Shown one piece after another: positions 44,990-56,200 of a stretch of DNA of 64,000 nucleotides; within the stretch, counting starts at the first letter, position 1; each line of letters starts with the position of its first letter. The position numbers were made by a program, and so were the translations under genes. Source of the stretch: Phytophthora hibernalis (lineage: Eukaryota; Oomycota; Peronosporomycetes; Peronosporales; Peronosporaceae); contig JAAKBF010000247.1 of the NCBI GenBank assembly GCA_012656075.1, positions 248,001 through 312,000 of the forward strand, read 5' to 3'. The notes below the pieces were generated by a model. The model was given only the letters and a program-made list of their open reading frames with translations, was not told where the DNA came from and searched no databases.

Positions 44990-46410
44990 ATGGCGCAGTT
45001 ACTGCGTGCTGCAGGTCTGCTTTGCTTCCTACGCTACAACCCCTTCACCCAAACTAACCCAACACAATACGCACTGTATAACAGCCAATGGCAACCTGGA
45101 GAAGGTGATCGAGTTGCGCAACGACTGGGCTTTCCAGAACAAGAAGGGCGAGTCCGGTATGATACGCCTCGACACCAAATCTAATTATTATACTCCAGTG
45201 TGCTAAATTATGCATTGCTTTTATGATATTGTAGTGCTGCACGTGGCTGTGGCCGAAGACCAATTGAGATCGTGCAGCACCTCGTGTCCAATGGCGCCAT
45301 GCTCAATCAGCAGGAGAAGAAACATCGCTTCACGCCGCTGATGCTGGCGCTGGCCCAGCAGCCGCCCAGCTTTGAGGAGATGTTCCAAGCTCTGCTTAAG
45401 GGCAAACCGGACCTGAATGTGCAGGATACTTCGGGTCAAACGGTGTTGCATTTGGCGGCAGGTAACGAAAGTTTATTGTAGAATTTGAGGGTTTTACTAG
45501 GGCTAAATGTTGTTATGCAGAGTATGAGGAACTGGAGTCGTTGAAGCTACTGCTGAGGGCGAAGGTGAAAGTGGATGCGGTCGACAGCAAGAAAATGACG
45601 GCACTGCATGTGGCGGTCGCCAAGGGGAACCTCGAGATTGTTCAGCTGCTGGTGGAGACGGGCCGCGCTAATGTTAACGTGGTGGACGTCAAGGGCAACA
45701 CCCCGTTGTAGGTGCACGGAGAATGGTCATTACTGATAACTATTGTGACCATTTTGCTAATATTTATGCTGGTGTTGTAGGCACTGGGCTTGTATCAAGA
45801 ATGGCGACGATCAACTGGAGCTCATCAGCTACCTAATCTCCAAGGTCCCTACTCTAATAGCGGAAGATGAGTTGTTGTCCGACCAGGATCTCACCTTTTA
45901 TGTTCGTGTGTGCAGGGCTCAAAACCCCTTAGGAACGCTCATGGAAATACACCTCTGCACTCAGAGGCGATGCATTGCGACCCTACTGCAAACTGGCCTA
46001 CTGCGGCTGCGGATGTACTGACTACTGCGTTTCCGGATCTGACAGCCGAGGTCAGCAACAACGGGCTGACTGCCCAGCAAACCTTTGAGCAAGATATCGA
46101 TGCTGAAGAGCCTGTGGAGGACAAGTCGCCAGTCAAGTCGTCGAAGAAGGGCGGTCGCCGGGGCAAAGGTGGCGACGATGAGGAGTTCCAGGAAAACACT
46201 GCTGCGGCACGTGCCGGTACGTTGAAATCGTTGCTGATGTCGAGCGTACTTTATGCTTACGAACTATCCCTCAATTATGCAGCCGCTATCGCGCACTCGA
46301 AGAAGGTCTCCAAGACCGGCAAGGATGGCAGCAGTGGCATGGCTCCTTACATGTGGGTCGCCTTAATTTTTGCCATCTTGGCTGTCCTGAATGCCTTGCT
46401 TTCATCGTAG
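44990..46410 (+). CDS. Tail-anchored ankyrin-repeat protein
   Basis: Six exons (44990-45014, 45085-45156, 45235-45461, 45521-45707, 45781-45844, 45916-46410) give about 355 residues. Ankyrin repeats begin at once (ANGNLEKVIELRNDWAFQNKKGES, then VLHVAVAEDQ..IVQHLVSNGA, TPLMLALA, TVLHLAA, TALHVAVAKGNLEIVQLLVE, TPLHWACIKNG, NTPLHSEAM), about six in all. An acidic/basic linker with a Lys/Gly/Arg patch (SSKKGGRRGKGGDDEE) follows, and the last ~23 residues are hydrophobic (YMWVALIFAILAVLNALL), a C-terminal tail anchor. One missing G at 45265 breaks exon 3 (DQLEIVQ expected). Likely a cytosolic adaptor bound to ER, mitochondrial or peroxisomal membrane by its tail; target unknown. Confidence 0.85.
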
Positions 46411-46584
46411 TAGGCTATAGTGCAACCTGTTGAGCGCAAGATTGTGCCCAAATCAAAGTAGTGTCTTGATCACTTCCAATACTTTTGCGCCGATTTCCAA
46501 TGCTGGATGAGTAATTCCAGCTGATAGAACACACGTGAAATACAGGATAAATTGTGGCTGCATAGCTGTATTAGAATTATCTTG

Positions 46585-48884
46585 TCAATCACTATCCGAC
46601 GAAGACGAATTGTCGTCGTGGCGCTCTTCTTCCGCCTCCTCCTCGTCGTCTTCCTCCCCACATCGGCCTCATCTTCAATAAACCGATTGCGGCCCCGGGG
46701 TCGTCCCGAGATTTCAACTTCTTCCTCAGAGTCGGACTCACCCTCGTAAGGGGCCTCATCAACCTCGCTGTCATCCTCTTCGATTTCTTCTTCAGATCCC
46801 TCATCACCACTGAATTCGCTATCTTCGTTGGCAAGAAATCCCTTCAGATTGCCATTCTCATCGACATCTTCCTGGTCCAAACGACTCGGGAAGTCCAGTC
46901 GACCAGTAAGATCCGGTAGATCGACCAAGATTTCATCCTGGTTACCGTCCAAATCGTCGAAGACGTTTGATAGCAGTACCTGCTGAACCAAGGCGATCTT
47001 ACGCTCAGGCTGCCAATACTCACACAGCTGCTTCAGCAGACAACCAACGTCACGAACTGTAGACAAACTTTCCAGCAATGGGTGCATCAGCTCCATCACT
47101 TCACCGTTTGTTTCCATTAGTGCAATACGACGCTCTAGTGCCGACACAAAGGACGGGTCGCGGACGCTCAAATGACCATTCTCCACAGCAGACGCCATTT
47201 TGTTCATTAGTACTCCAGAATTGCCTGATCCAACTTCGAAAATTCGCACAAGCTGCTTTGCAGACAAGTTAATGCCCAGTCCTTCAAGAAAATCGACGCT
47301 TACAAGCTCAGGGCACGTCTCGCACAGGAAACGTGCTGTCTTACCCTCCTCGAACCCCCACTCTGCTGCAAACAATCGGACTAGCCGACCAACCTCCACA
47401 AGCTCCCATCGCTCTCGGGCGGCCGAATCAATGAGACGAGAATACACCGATGCGTTGTGGCCATCGTTGTGCCCAATGTCAACGTCACCGCATTCATCGC
47501 TGTCCGAAGAAGATTCATCCGAGGGTTCAATAACTGAAGCCGCCACAGCCTTTTTACTTGATTTGGGGGCCACTGCAGCCTTTTGTACCCGTTTGACGTT
47601 AGCTTGAGGTTGGCGTGGTGCTTCTTGAGCAGGTAAGAATATGTCGTTTTCCTTCTTTGCATCTTCTGCAAGAGAAACCGCAATCGGTGTCAATCGTTTT
47701 GTAGATGCTAGGAGCTTCTCCTCCTCCTCTACAACGATCGCAACCTTGCCAATTGATTTGCCGTTCTTTACCAGCGCGGGTTTCGCCTTCTTCACCGGGG
47801 CATGATTGGACGTATCTGTCTTGCTGGCGGATTGACGTTCTGAAACATCCGATACAAGCAAGGGTTTCCCTTGTCTTGGCTGCGCGGCAGCGTGAGTCTT
47901 GGGAGATACGCTGCTCAAACTGTTTGCCTTTGGAGACTTTATCCGCTTTTTGCGAGAGCCGGGTGGCTTCGGTGAAGGCGCAACGGGCTTATCCGATGGT
48001 GGGTCATCCACCGTGGATTCCACGGTAGTATTCTTGATCAAATCGGCGCTCACACTAATCGCAGCCGAACCATTATTTTCTCCCTTCGTGTTTGCTGGCG
48101 ATGATCCAGTCGTATGGTTGCTGTCAACAGTAGCTTTCAGTCGAAGCTCTTTGCGTTTCTTCTTCAATTTCTTCCTCTCATTCTTAGCTTGTGAGAGATC
48201 ACTACCATCGTTGTGGTCTGTAGGAGGTTGCAGAGCATCACTTTTCTTCTCAACAGCTGCAACGCTCTCCTTTGGCTTCTCAGTCTTCAGAACGGCAACG
48301 GCCTTGCCCGTCGCACTCTTCTGCTTCTTGTGAGGCGGCTTGTCAACCTGTTGTGCGGCAATCTCCTTCATCTTCCCTAAAGCCTGCTCCAACGGGTCCA
48401 CTCCATCATCTTCTTCATCTCCATCCTTCTCAACCGAATGCGTCTGCACCTTGGTCTTCTTCTTCACCGTCTGCACCACCGAATTCTCCTTCTTCTTGTG
48501 CACCTTCACCTTCTTCTTGTCAGCAATAACAACAGCAACAGCCTTCTCCTGCTTCTTCACTCTCGCCATACCCGGCACTGCCACAACTCCCACCGCATCG
48601 GACACCTTCTTCTCCACTTTCTTCTTCTTAGAATTCTTCTCCTTCTTCACATAGTTCATGTTGAATTTCACCATTGGCACAGGTTCTTCGTCGTCGTCGT
48701 CCGCAGATTTCTTTTTGTGCTTCTTGTGTTTGACCTTGAACAGCACGCGGGGCTTCTCTGGGACCGCTACAGTCGCTTCTTCCTGTGGCAACTCGAACAT
48801 GCGTGCATGGAAGGCTGCCAGCCTCTTGTGCGCGTCGTCATCTCCGCCCTGGAAGCGCTCGGTGCGCTGGCGCTTGGGCTTCAT
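46585..48884 (-). CDS. Charged nuclear/nucleolar-type protein, family not recognised
   Basis: About 767 residues. The start is the ATG at 48882-48884 (MKPKRQRTERF). The first ~450 residues are extremely Lys-rich with many KKK/KKHKK patches, i.e. multiple nuclear localisation signals in a disordered region. A folded helical domain of about 170 residues (SVYSRLIDSAARERWELVEV..VRLFAAEWGFEEGKTARFLC..) precedes an acidic C-terminus. The frame as read ends in a basic tail, but one missing base at CCCC 46656-46659 gives an acidic Glu/Asp/Ser tail ending at TGA 46585-46587, fitting the acidic tract before it. Basic arm plus acidic tail is common in nucleolar and chromatin proteins; I can name no family. 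Confidence 0.7.
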
Positions 48885-48900
48885 CTTGACCAATGACTCA

Positions 48901-48980
48901 ATTGGTTGCGACCGTTACAATCGTCTGAGCCAGCCGCTTTTCAGCCAATGAAAAATACAATTTAAATGTTGCTACCCAAT
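48901..48980. promoter_or_regulatory. Three CCAAT boxes in a divergent promoter
   Basis: ATTGG (48901-48905), CCAAT (48945-48949) and CCAAT (48976-48980) lie in the 141 bases between the charged nuclear gene (-) and the TRM10 locus (+). CCAAT boxes bind NF-Y in eukaryotes; three within 80 bases is more than chance suggests. Confidence 0.45.
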
Positions 48981-49025
48981 CACAAGACTACCGTACTTTG
49001 AAAAAGGCAACTATTGACTTGGAAA

Positions 49026-49214
49026 ATGAGACCGTCGACGTTGGTGGTGGGGTTAGTGATCTTGGCCACGTGCTGTGCGTTGGGCATCAAGAGCTCGCAA
49101 TACACTGAGAAATATGGCAGAAAGAACAAGCAAGATCGTCGAGAAAAGTTGCGCTCCAGTCGTCGCAGTCGCAAGGACGAACGACTCAAAGCCAAAAACT
49201 CGAGCGAAGTCTAG
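49026..49214 (+). CDS. Short membrane ORF, probably the N-terminus of TRM10
   Basis: ATG 49026 opens 62 codons: a hydrophobic segment (LVVGLVILATCCALGI) followed by a very basic, hydrophilic stretch (YGRKNKQDRREKL.., SRRSRKDERLKAKN). Its stop is two bases before the TRM10 ATG. One additional A in AAAAA 49194-49198 would fuse it in frame to TRM10, and TRM10 proteins normally have a Lys/Arg/Glu-rich N-terminal region like this one. Alternatives are a separate 62-residue membrane protein on a bicistronic message or an upstream ORF. Given the many run-length errors in this sequence I favour fusion. Confidence 0.5.
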   Translation: MRPSTLVVGLVILATCCALGIKSSQYTEKYGRKNKQDRREKLRSSRRSRKDERLKAKNSSEV

Positions 49215-49216
49215 AA

Positions 49217-50184
49217 ATGGCTGCTGTTCGGGAAGATATGACGGAGGAGCAGAAGCGCGAGCAACGAGAACGGATCCGCATGCAACGTGTGGAGCAATAC
49301 GTGAGTTTTCTGCAATGAGGTAGTGGATTTCGTACTTGGTACTGAACTTTGTGTTTTTGTGTTTATTTAGCAAAAGCTGGAGATGGCTCAGTTGAGTGGC
49401 ATTCGCGTGGTGGTTGACTTGGCCTTTGCAGTGGACCAGACAACTCGAGTGAGTGTTTGTGTTTAAGATCTGATGGTGAAGTGTTGATGCTGATAAATTG
49501 TAATTTGCGTTTGCTTTGAAGGAGCGGAACAGCATTTTCAAGCAGCTCGGTTGTGTGTACGGATATATGAAAATTTGCCCGCTAGACAGGCTGTTGTCGC
49601 TGCATCTTGCCTCCTGTACGCACGAACTTGCAGCCGTTTGCACTCAGCACGGTGTACCAAGCTGGAAGGTATGGACTACTATGACCTTGTGCTGCGAACT
49701 TGTGGACCTGACCATGCTTTGATGCAGGTCGGAAGGCACGAAGAGCCCCTCGAGCAGCTGTACGACGCCGACAAACTCGTATACCTTTCACCGGATTCGA
49801 ATAACGTGCTTGAGACGCTTGATCCAGGCTGCGTGTATGTCGTCGGCGGCATCGTCGATCGATCAGTTCGCAAGGTACTTGCGAGAAGCCAATGTATTCC
49901 GCTGATAGTTGCTAACTCCTACGTGTCTTGTGAAATTGTTGCAATTTAAACAGAGCGAGACGAAGGCGAAAGCGGCTGTGCATGGCATTCGAACCGCACG
50001 GTTGCCACTTCAAGAGCACTTTGAACAAACCGGAACACGAGTTCGAACTCACATCATGAACCTAGATTCTGTGATCATCACGCTGAACGAAGTGGCAAAT
50101 CATGCCGATTGGGGCCGTGCCTTTCACAAAGCAGTGCCGCCGCGGATCTCTCGCTCAAAACAGGCAAAGAAGAATGATGCTTAG
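49217..50184 (+). CDS. TRM10: TRM10-type tRNA (purine-9 N1) methyltransferase
   Basis: Exons 49217-49300, 49371-49448, 49522-~49875 and 49954-50184. The SPOUT-class TRM10 signature is visible: IRVVVDLAF with the first Asp, ERNSIFKQLGCVYGYMKN, YLSPDSNNVLETLDPGCVY, VVGGIVDRSVRK (the conserved catalytic-site Asp), then RTARLPLQEHF and a C-terminal DWGRAFHKAVPPR. The enzyme methylates N1 of the purine at position 9 of tRNA using S-adenosylmethionine. One missing A at AAAA 49570-49573 interrupts exon 3. About 250 residues as read from this ATG; the basic N-terminal arm typical of the family is largely supplied by the preceding short ORF if the two are one. Confidence 0.85.
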
Positions 50185-50282
50185 TCTCGGGTGCCGATGT
50201 TGTGCGAAGCTGGGTTACGTGTTGATTGAATATAAAGTATGAAAAATGCATCCTCATATCGTTTTCAAGACAAGCGATCTGC

Positions 50283-53200
50283 TCACTCCCCAGCAATGGT
50301 GGGGATGCCAGCGATCACGCTTGAAACGGCAGCAGTTGCCGTAGTTGTAGCTGTGGCGGCAGCATTGGTCCAGTTGATGCCTTGACCAGCTCGTTGAGCT
50401 ACCGTCGTATTGTCTGCATCGATAGACTGGCAGTGTGTGATGGCGTATACGAGTTTGTCGTGCATGACCTCACGGCACGAGTACGACGGCAGATCGATTG
50501 AAAAAACCTGCAGCACAATTACACAGCATTAGTGTGATTTGTTCAGCCTAGCTAATACTGTTATTGTGAAGCATAACTTACAGGTGTGAGCGATGGGTAA
50601 GTACATATCGGCACGGCCTGCAGCCTTCGGCAGACCCGAAATCTTGAAGTCCTGCGTGAAGTCTGCTGCATGTGTTGGCAAACGCGACCGACCCCTGCAA
50701 TTGGTAAACAGAACACCAACACATCAGAACACTGCATAACAAAAACTTAGATCTGATGCTGCTTACCAGACGAAGCGAATGAACGATGATTTCTGTTCGT
50801 CGGTGAATTCTGCCAAGACATCCCAGAAGTAGGCAATATGCGGGTCTGTTGCTAGACAGCCGTCACCGTATATGGTTCGCCGCCGTAGAAGAGATATATC
50901 AACGGAGGCTTTACCACACACGAGTGTCCGCAACTCATGCCACGAGAATATCCCTAGCGTGGCTGCTGGCAAAATCGTTGCCACACCACGTGAAATGTCC
51001 CCACATACTGGTGCAAACTCAGTTAGACGATACGTCTCAACTGCAGATGCATACTCTTCACGATCTTCCCACGTAACGTGCAAATGCTGCCCCCGGGCAC
51101 TAACTCTACCGTCTCCCGCGTACTGGATAACACAGTAAAGCTTGCATCCACGATCTCATCGAACATAGTCTCGGTAATGCCATGTGCATCCAAGTTCGCA
51201 ATAGTGTCCACGACCTGAAAACATCCCTGGTGGATAGCTTCAATATCGTGTCGCGTTACGTTCTGCCCTACCAACAACTTCCACATCACGGGCGGAAGAT
51301 TCAGATCCAATGGCGTTTTAGTTCGCACAGCCACACCTACAAGTTTACCAAGGAACTCGGCCATCTGCACTCGTCGCGGGTTTGAGCGTAAGTGCGAGTT
51401 TGGAACGAAAAGCTCACGATTTTCACCCGTACTCAGCAATGCGTTGGGACACTGTCGAAGTACAGGCAGCAATGGCGTACGGGTTTGCAACTCGGAGCTC
51501 AGCTGTGCCAAACATTCGCGGTACAAACCGCCGAAATCGTCTCCAAATTCGCCGACAAACTGGCATTTAAATGCACGATCAGCCCCACGTAAGAGAGCAG
51601 GTTGCAACCCGTGAAGTTGCTCGAAAGTCTGTGCGAACACACTATCCCGCTCACCGGCTTCGCTAGACAGCGGGTCACCACGCTCCGAAAGTTCCAGTGC
51701 ATCATGAGCACGGTTGCGATCGACTTCAATCTCTGGACGTGCTGCTGCTGGAGCTTGCTGCTCTTTGAGGACACCGAGCCACCACGCAAGCTTCACGTGC
51801 TGAAAGACCACACCACGAAGTTCTCGAGCCCCACGAGCTAGTAGTGAGCGCTCGTCCTGCGCTGAGAAGTCAATAAATGCCAGTGATGTCTGCAAACGAC
51901 AGTTGAAGTTACGTAACACCAAAAATCGACGTTGGAGAGCTTCCAAGGGTATGCCTCGCAGCACAACGAATCCATGTAGTTGCTCTTCAGTAGGAGCAAA
52001 CTCCTCAGGAGCCATGCGCAAAGGGTCGCAGCTCAATAGCGCCTCGGCCCGAGTCTCGCATATTTCGTTTACGAGCTGCACGAGAGCGCGATCCCGGGCT
52101 GGAGTAAATACACGCTGGGATTCGTGCAGGTGACGCAGCTTATCACCGTACTTGGTTGCTAGTAGCCGGCGGCCCGTTACTGAGAATTCTGGGACGGCTG
52201 TGAAAGCAATGCCCCACTTTGTATCCCCGGACGACTGTTGTTGCTGTAATAAACTCGTCACGTCACCAATAGCTACCTCTTCAGCGGATCGAACCGCGTC
52301 AGTATCCTCCTCCTCAACAGGAGGCGGAGGTGGAATGGCGTTTGAATCCAACACGTCGCCTTCTAAGTGCTCAGACACCACTAAAGCTTGCTCTTGCAGC
52401 AACTGACGGTGTCGTAAGCGACGTGTCATGGCTTCTGCTTCTTCGCGAACGAGTGCTTCCATTGCGTGCATGTTTGCCAGAATGAAGTCAGCGGACTGCT
52501 CCGCATCATCTTCACAGTGACGGAGCGCGTAGATGCACCATTCCATAGGGAAACCCATTTGGCTTAACGCAATTCCTAACTCCATTCGGAAGTTTGGAAT
52601 TGAGCCATCGCCCAGGCTTCCTCACCTACTAACCCTCCGAGAGCATCCTCTTCGTCTTCGCTATAGTAGGAATCATCCCCGCTCGCCAATCCGCTACCGG
52701 TTCGAGGTAGACCTGGTTCGAGACCTCCATCCTCGACACGGTGTCCGCCGATAAGATCAATGGAGTCTCGCTGGTTGTACAACGCAAATCCAGGGTAAAA
52801 CGTACCCTCGAGTTTTGGCCCAGTTCCACCTGGACCAAACGCAACACCCAAGTCCTTTCCATTGAGTGCGTAGCTAAGTGTACCGCGCCGCAAGTCTAGC
52901 GTGAGCCGGACAATGTCCCCAGTTTTAAATTTGTCGCCGTATGTACCACGTTGCTTGCTGCCATTGTGCCAAAGCGCGCGGTTGCCAATCCAACCCCACC
53001 CGCGGTTATCCTTTCCTAAGTATGAGTCTAAGCGTACGTCCCGACGAGCAATCCCCAAAAAATATTTGAGCTTGCAGTCACGAACGTAATGCGTACTTCC
53101 CAAATGTGCACACCTCCATCGAAACGCGCCACACCAATTCCTGTTTGCCAGCCCTTATCACGCACGAGTGAAATCCGCGTGTCTCGTGCTTCAAGCTTGA

Positions 53201-56200
53201 GATATGGGCCTTTACGCACACGATCTACACGACACTGAAAATTAGACTGCACGGGGAACCGCCACACGAAGTTGTCTCCATCGATGGTGACCTCCTGTCC
53301 CCCACAAGCCCCGTAAATGCACGCACTTCTGCTTCGCTTCCTCCGCTACCTTCAGTACCTCCTTCACTTCCCGCAGTACTTCCACCCTGCAGGATCTGCA
53401 AACAATGAGTACTAGCAGTCTCACTTTGAGGTGCTAGTCGGACACGAATACTAGTAGCCAGCGGGATACTAACGAGTGACTCTTGTAGGTCGAGATCGTA
53501 CGGATGTGCACTCTCTACGCGAATGCACACGTCCTCCGAAATGTCCGACAGGAAATTGTCAGCCGAAAGCATAAATTCATCAGGTAACTGAGCATCAAAG
53601 GCAGTGTCTCTTGATTCTCCTGTCTTCTCATCATCAACGTTCACTTCGTTTGATCTGGCGGGATCCATTAGCGCTTTCATCACGCCATAAACTTGACTCA
53701 GAGGCTCGAACCACTCGAAAGCGCTCATAAGATTATCACAGTCAAGCGAGTGGAAGCGGAAGCTGAAGTTCGCGTGTTTCACTGACGTTGTCGCTGTGGC
53801 ACCCAGGTTGGCAAGCAATTTGCAGTCTGCGTTGAAGGAAATGGTAGGATGTAGTTGTTGTGGTCGTGAAATACTCGAGAACGCAGTACCCAGAAGCTGG
53901 CCATTCTTGCAAAAGAAAAGCTCTTGGGTATCTAGACGCAAACCACAACCGAACACATCACCAGAACTAACAGCACCTGCAGGTTCAACCCAGCGCCAGC
54001 GATCGACAGGAGTGTCACCAGCACACAATACTTGCCCGTTTGCTGGAGCAAAAGAGTAAGATCGAGAGCCGTCAGCACTGCCGCCCACCAATACTCCTTC
54101 GAGTGGGAACGACGGTGGTGAGAAACCCAGCGCGAGTGAGCCTCCCATTGTATTGCTCGTGCTCCACTCCACGACTGTGACTTCGAAATACACAATTTCG
54201 GCCTTTACCTCATCTCGCATTGTCATCATGAGAGCTGGGGTATGCTCGAAGCGGCAAGAGTACACCTCCCCGGGAGGAACACCTAGGCCTTCAGCAGCCA
54301 ACGCGTCTCTTGACGCCGCATTGCTGCTGTCTTCTGCGCGATAATCTAGCAAGAACTTCCGCTCTTCTCCAGATAGATGACGAGTGACCGCCATTTTTGA
54401 AGAATGGCTCACCAGCATCTCCACAAAAGGCTGCTTTGAAAAATGAAATCGGTACGGTAGGCTCAACGAGCCCTCCGTCTCGTTCTAAGCAAGCCGCGAG
54501 CTCTTGGACACGCACACCCCGTTGTTGATCCTCAACAGCAAGCATCAACTCTACAAACGCCTGCAAAAGAGCATGTAGCGTAAATCCGCCATCCTGATCT
54601 TGACTTAGAGCCATTATCTTGGAGCGACAGTAAAGCAGAGCCTGCTTGTCATACCAGTGTGCACCACGTTGGATCACCGTAATGAGAGCTCGAACAAGTG
54701 CGACTGCAGCCTGCCCACTTGACGGTTGGTTTTCACGCAGAACTTGCTGTACAAGGGTAAAAAGAGCTGCCGGCAGCTCGGGGCGTAACTGGATCGAAGT
54801 ATTCTGTTTTACTGGCGCGCTAGAAAGCAGCCGCTGATATTGTAGTAGCAGCTCGAGGAAGGCAAGTACATTGTCCACACTTATTGGTGCACACAGAACC
54901 AAGTCTTCATCTGTGAGGCTCACAGCGAATGCCGAGCAGGGCTCAGCAGCGTTAGTGTCATTCAGTGTTACAACCGGTAGAAGCAGACCGGAGCTAAAAT
55001 CCGACTCCACTGCCCAAAGAGACGTTTGAACAACAACGTCGTCGGCAACGGGCAGCATTAGCTGCATTCGAGAAGTGTCAATTGCCTGATTCTTGGTATT
55101 ACGACCCTGTGGGGTCTGACCAATGTTGTCATTTTCTCCAGTGGCATTTTCTTCATCTTCAGCTTCATTTTCGACTTCAACCGTTGCAGGTAGCTCAACA
55201 CCACCACCGCCTGTGGAGGCAGGTGATTCTGCACGCCACACACAGTGAAACGCGTCAACCCGTTTCACGAGATCTTCACGGATACAACGTGTACTTGAGA
55301 CGTCTGGGGTTCAAAAGGGCCTTCCTTGCTTCCAGCAACGCAGCCTAATGCTACATATCCAGCTGGTGCCACAGGCCACCAGATAGAGCGTAGCTGCTTG
55401 CGTTGAAAGTCCGGGTCACTTTCGGAGTTCTTGGGCAAGCCTTTTCCAGTAATGTCCACACGTTCAAAGCCTGTAGGTGGGGCCAAAAGGCCTTGCTCGT
55501 CGTTATCGTAGATAAGTAGCATGGGAGAGTCAGGAGCACCGTTGCCACACTTAACCACATCACCAAGGCAGAACCATTTATTGGTAGCGTCCGATGCAGC
55601 CTCCGGTACTGGAGGTACTGTTGGCCGCCAAATTGTCACAGCATGATCTGCTGCCGACTTCATCCACCCATTGTCACTTCCAAGGAAGCGTTTTCTCCAC
55701 TTGTGGCGATGTTTTAGCAGTGGATCAGGTGGTGGAATACTCCACAAGCGCTCGTACGTGTCAACCACCATGACTTCAAGGCCACAAGAAAGCAGAACCG
55801 GTCCCTTCGGGAAGCACCCGTCAGTTTTCCGAGTTCGAAAAGGTGAACTTTCCCACCCGAGGGTCGTGGCTGGTGTCGTGTGTGTACGCGAAATAATATG
55901 TAAGATCGTCTCGAACGTGATCGCATCCAGCGTGTTAGGCTGGTACAAGTCATTGACATCCTCTCCAGCGTCAGCCCTGTTCTGATCATTCTCAAGAAGG
56001 GATTCAACAAGCTGAGTAATGCCAGACCAGCCTAACTTTGCAGGGTGCTCCATTTCTTGGTCGATTGATCGCTGCACAGTTGACAAATTTTGTGAAGAGC
56101 GCAGGTTTGCTACCAACGTTTCTGTTGGAGAGCGCGTCATCACTTCGCGTGCCATGCGCGATAGGATCTGCTGAATCTTGCCATTCTTTTGCGCCTTCGG

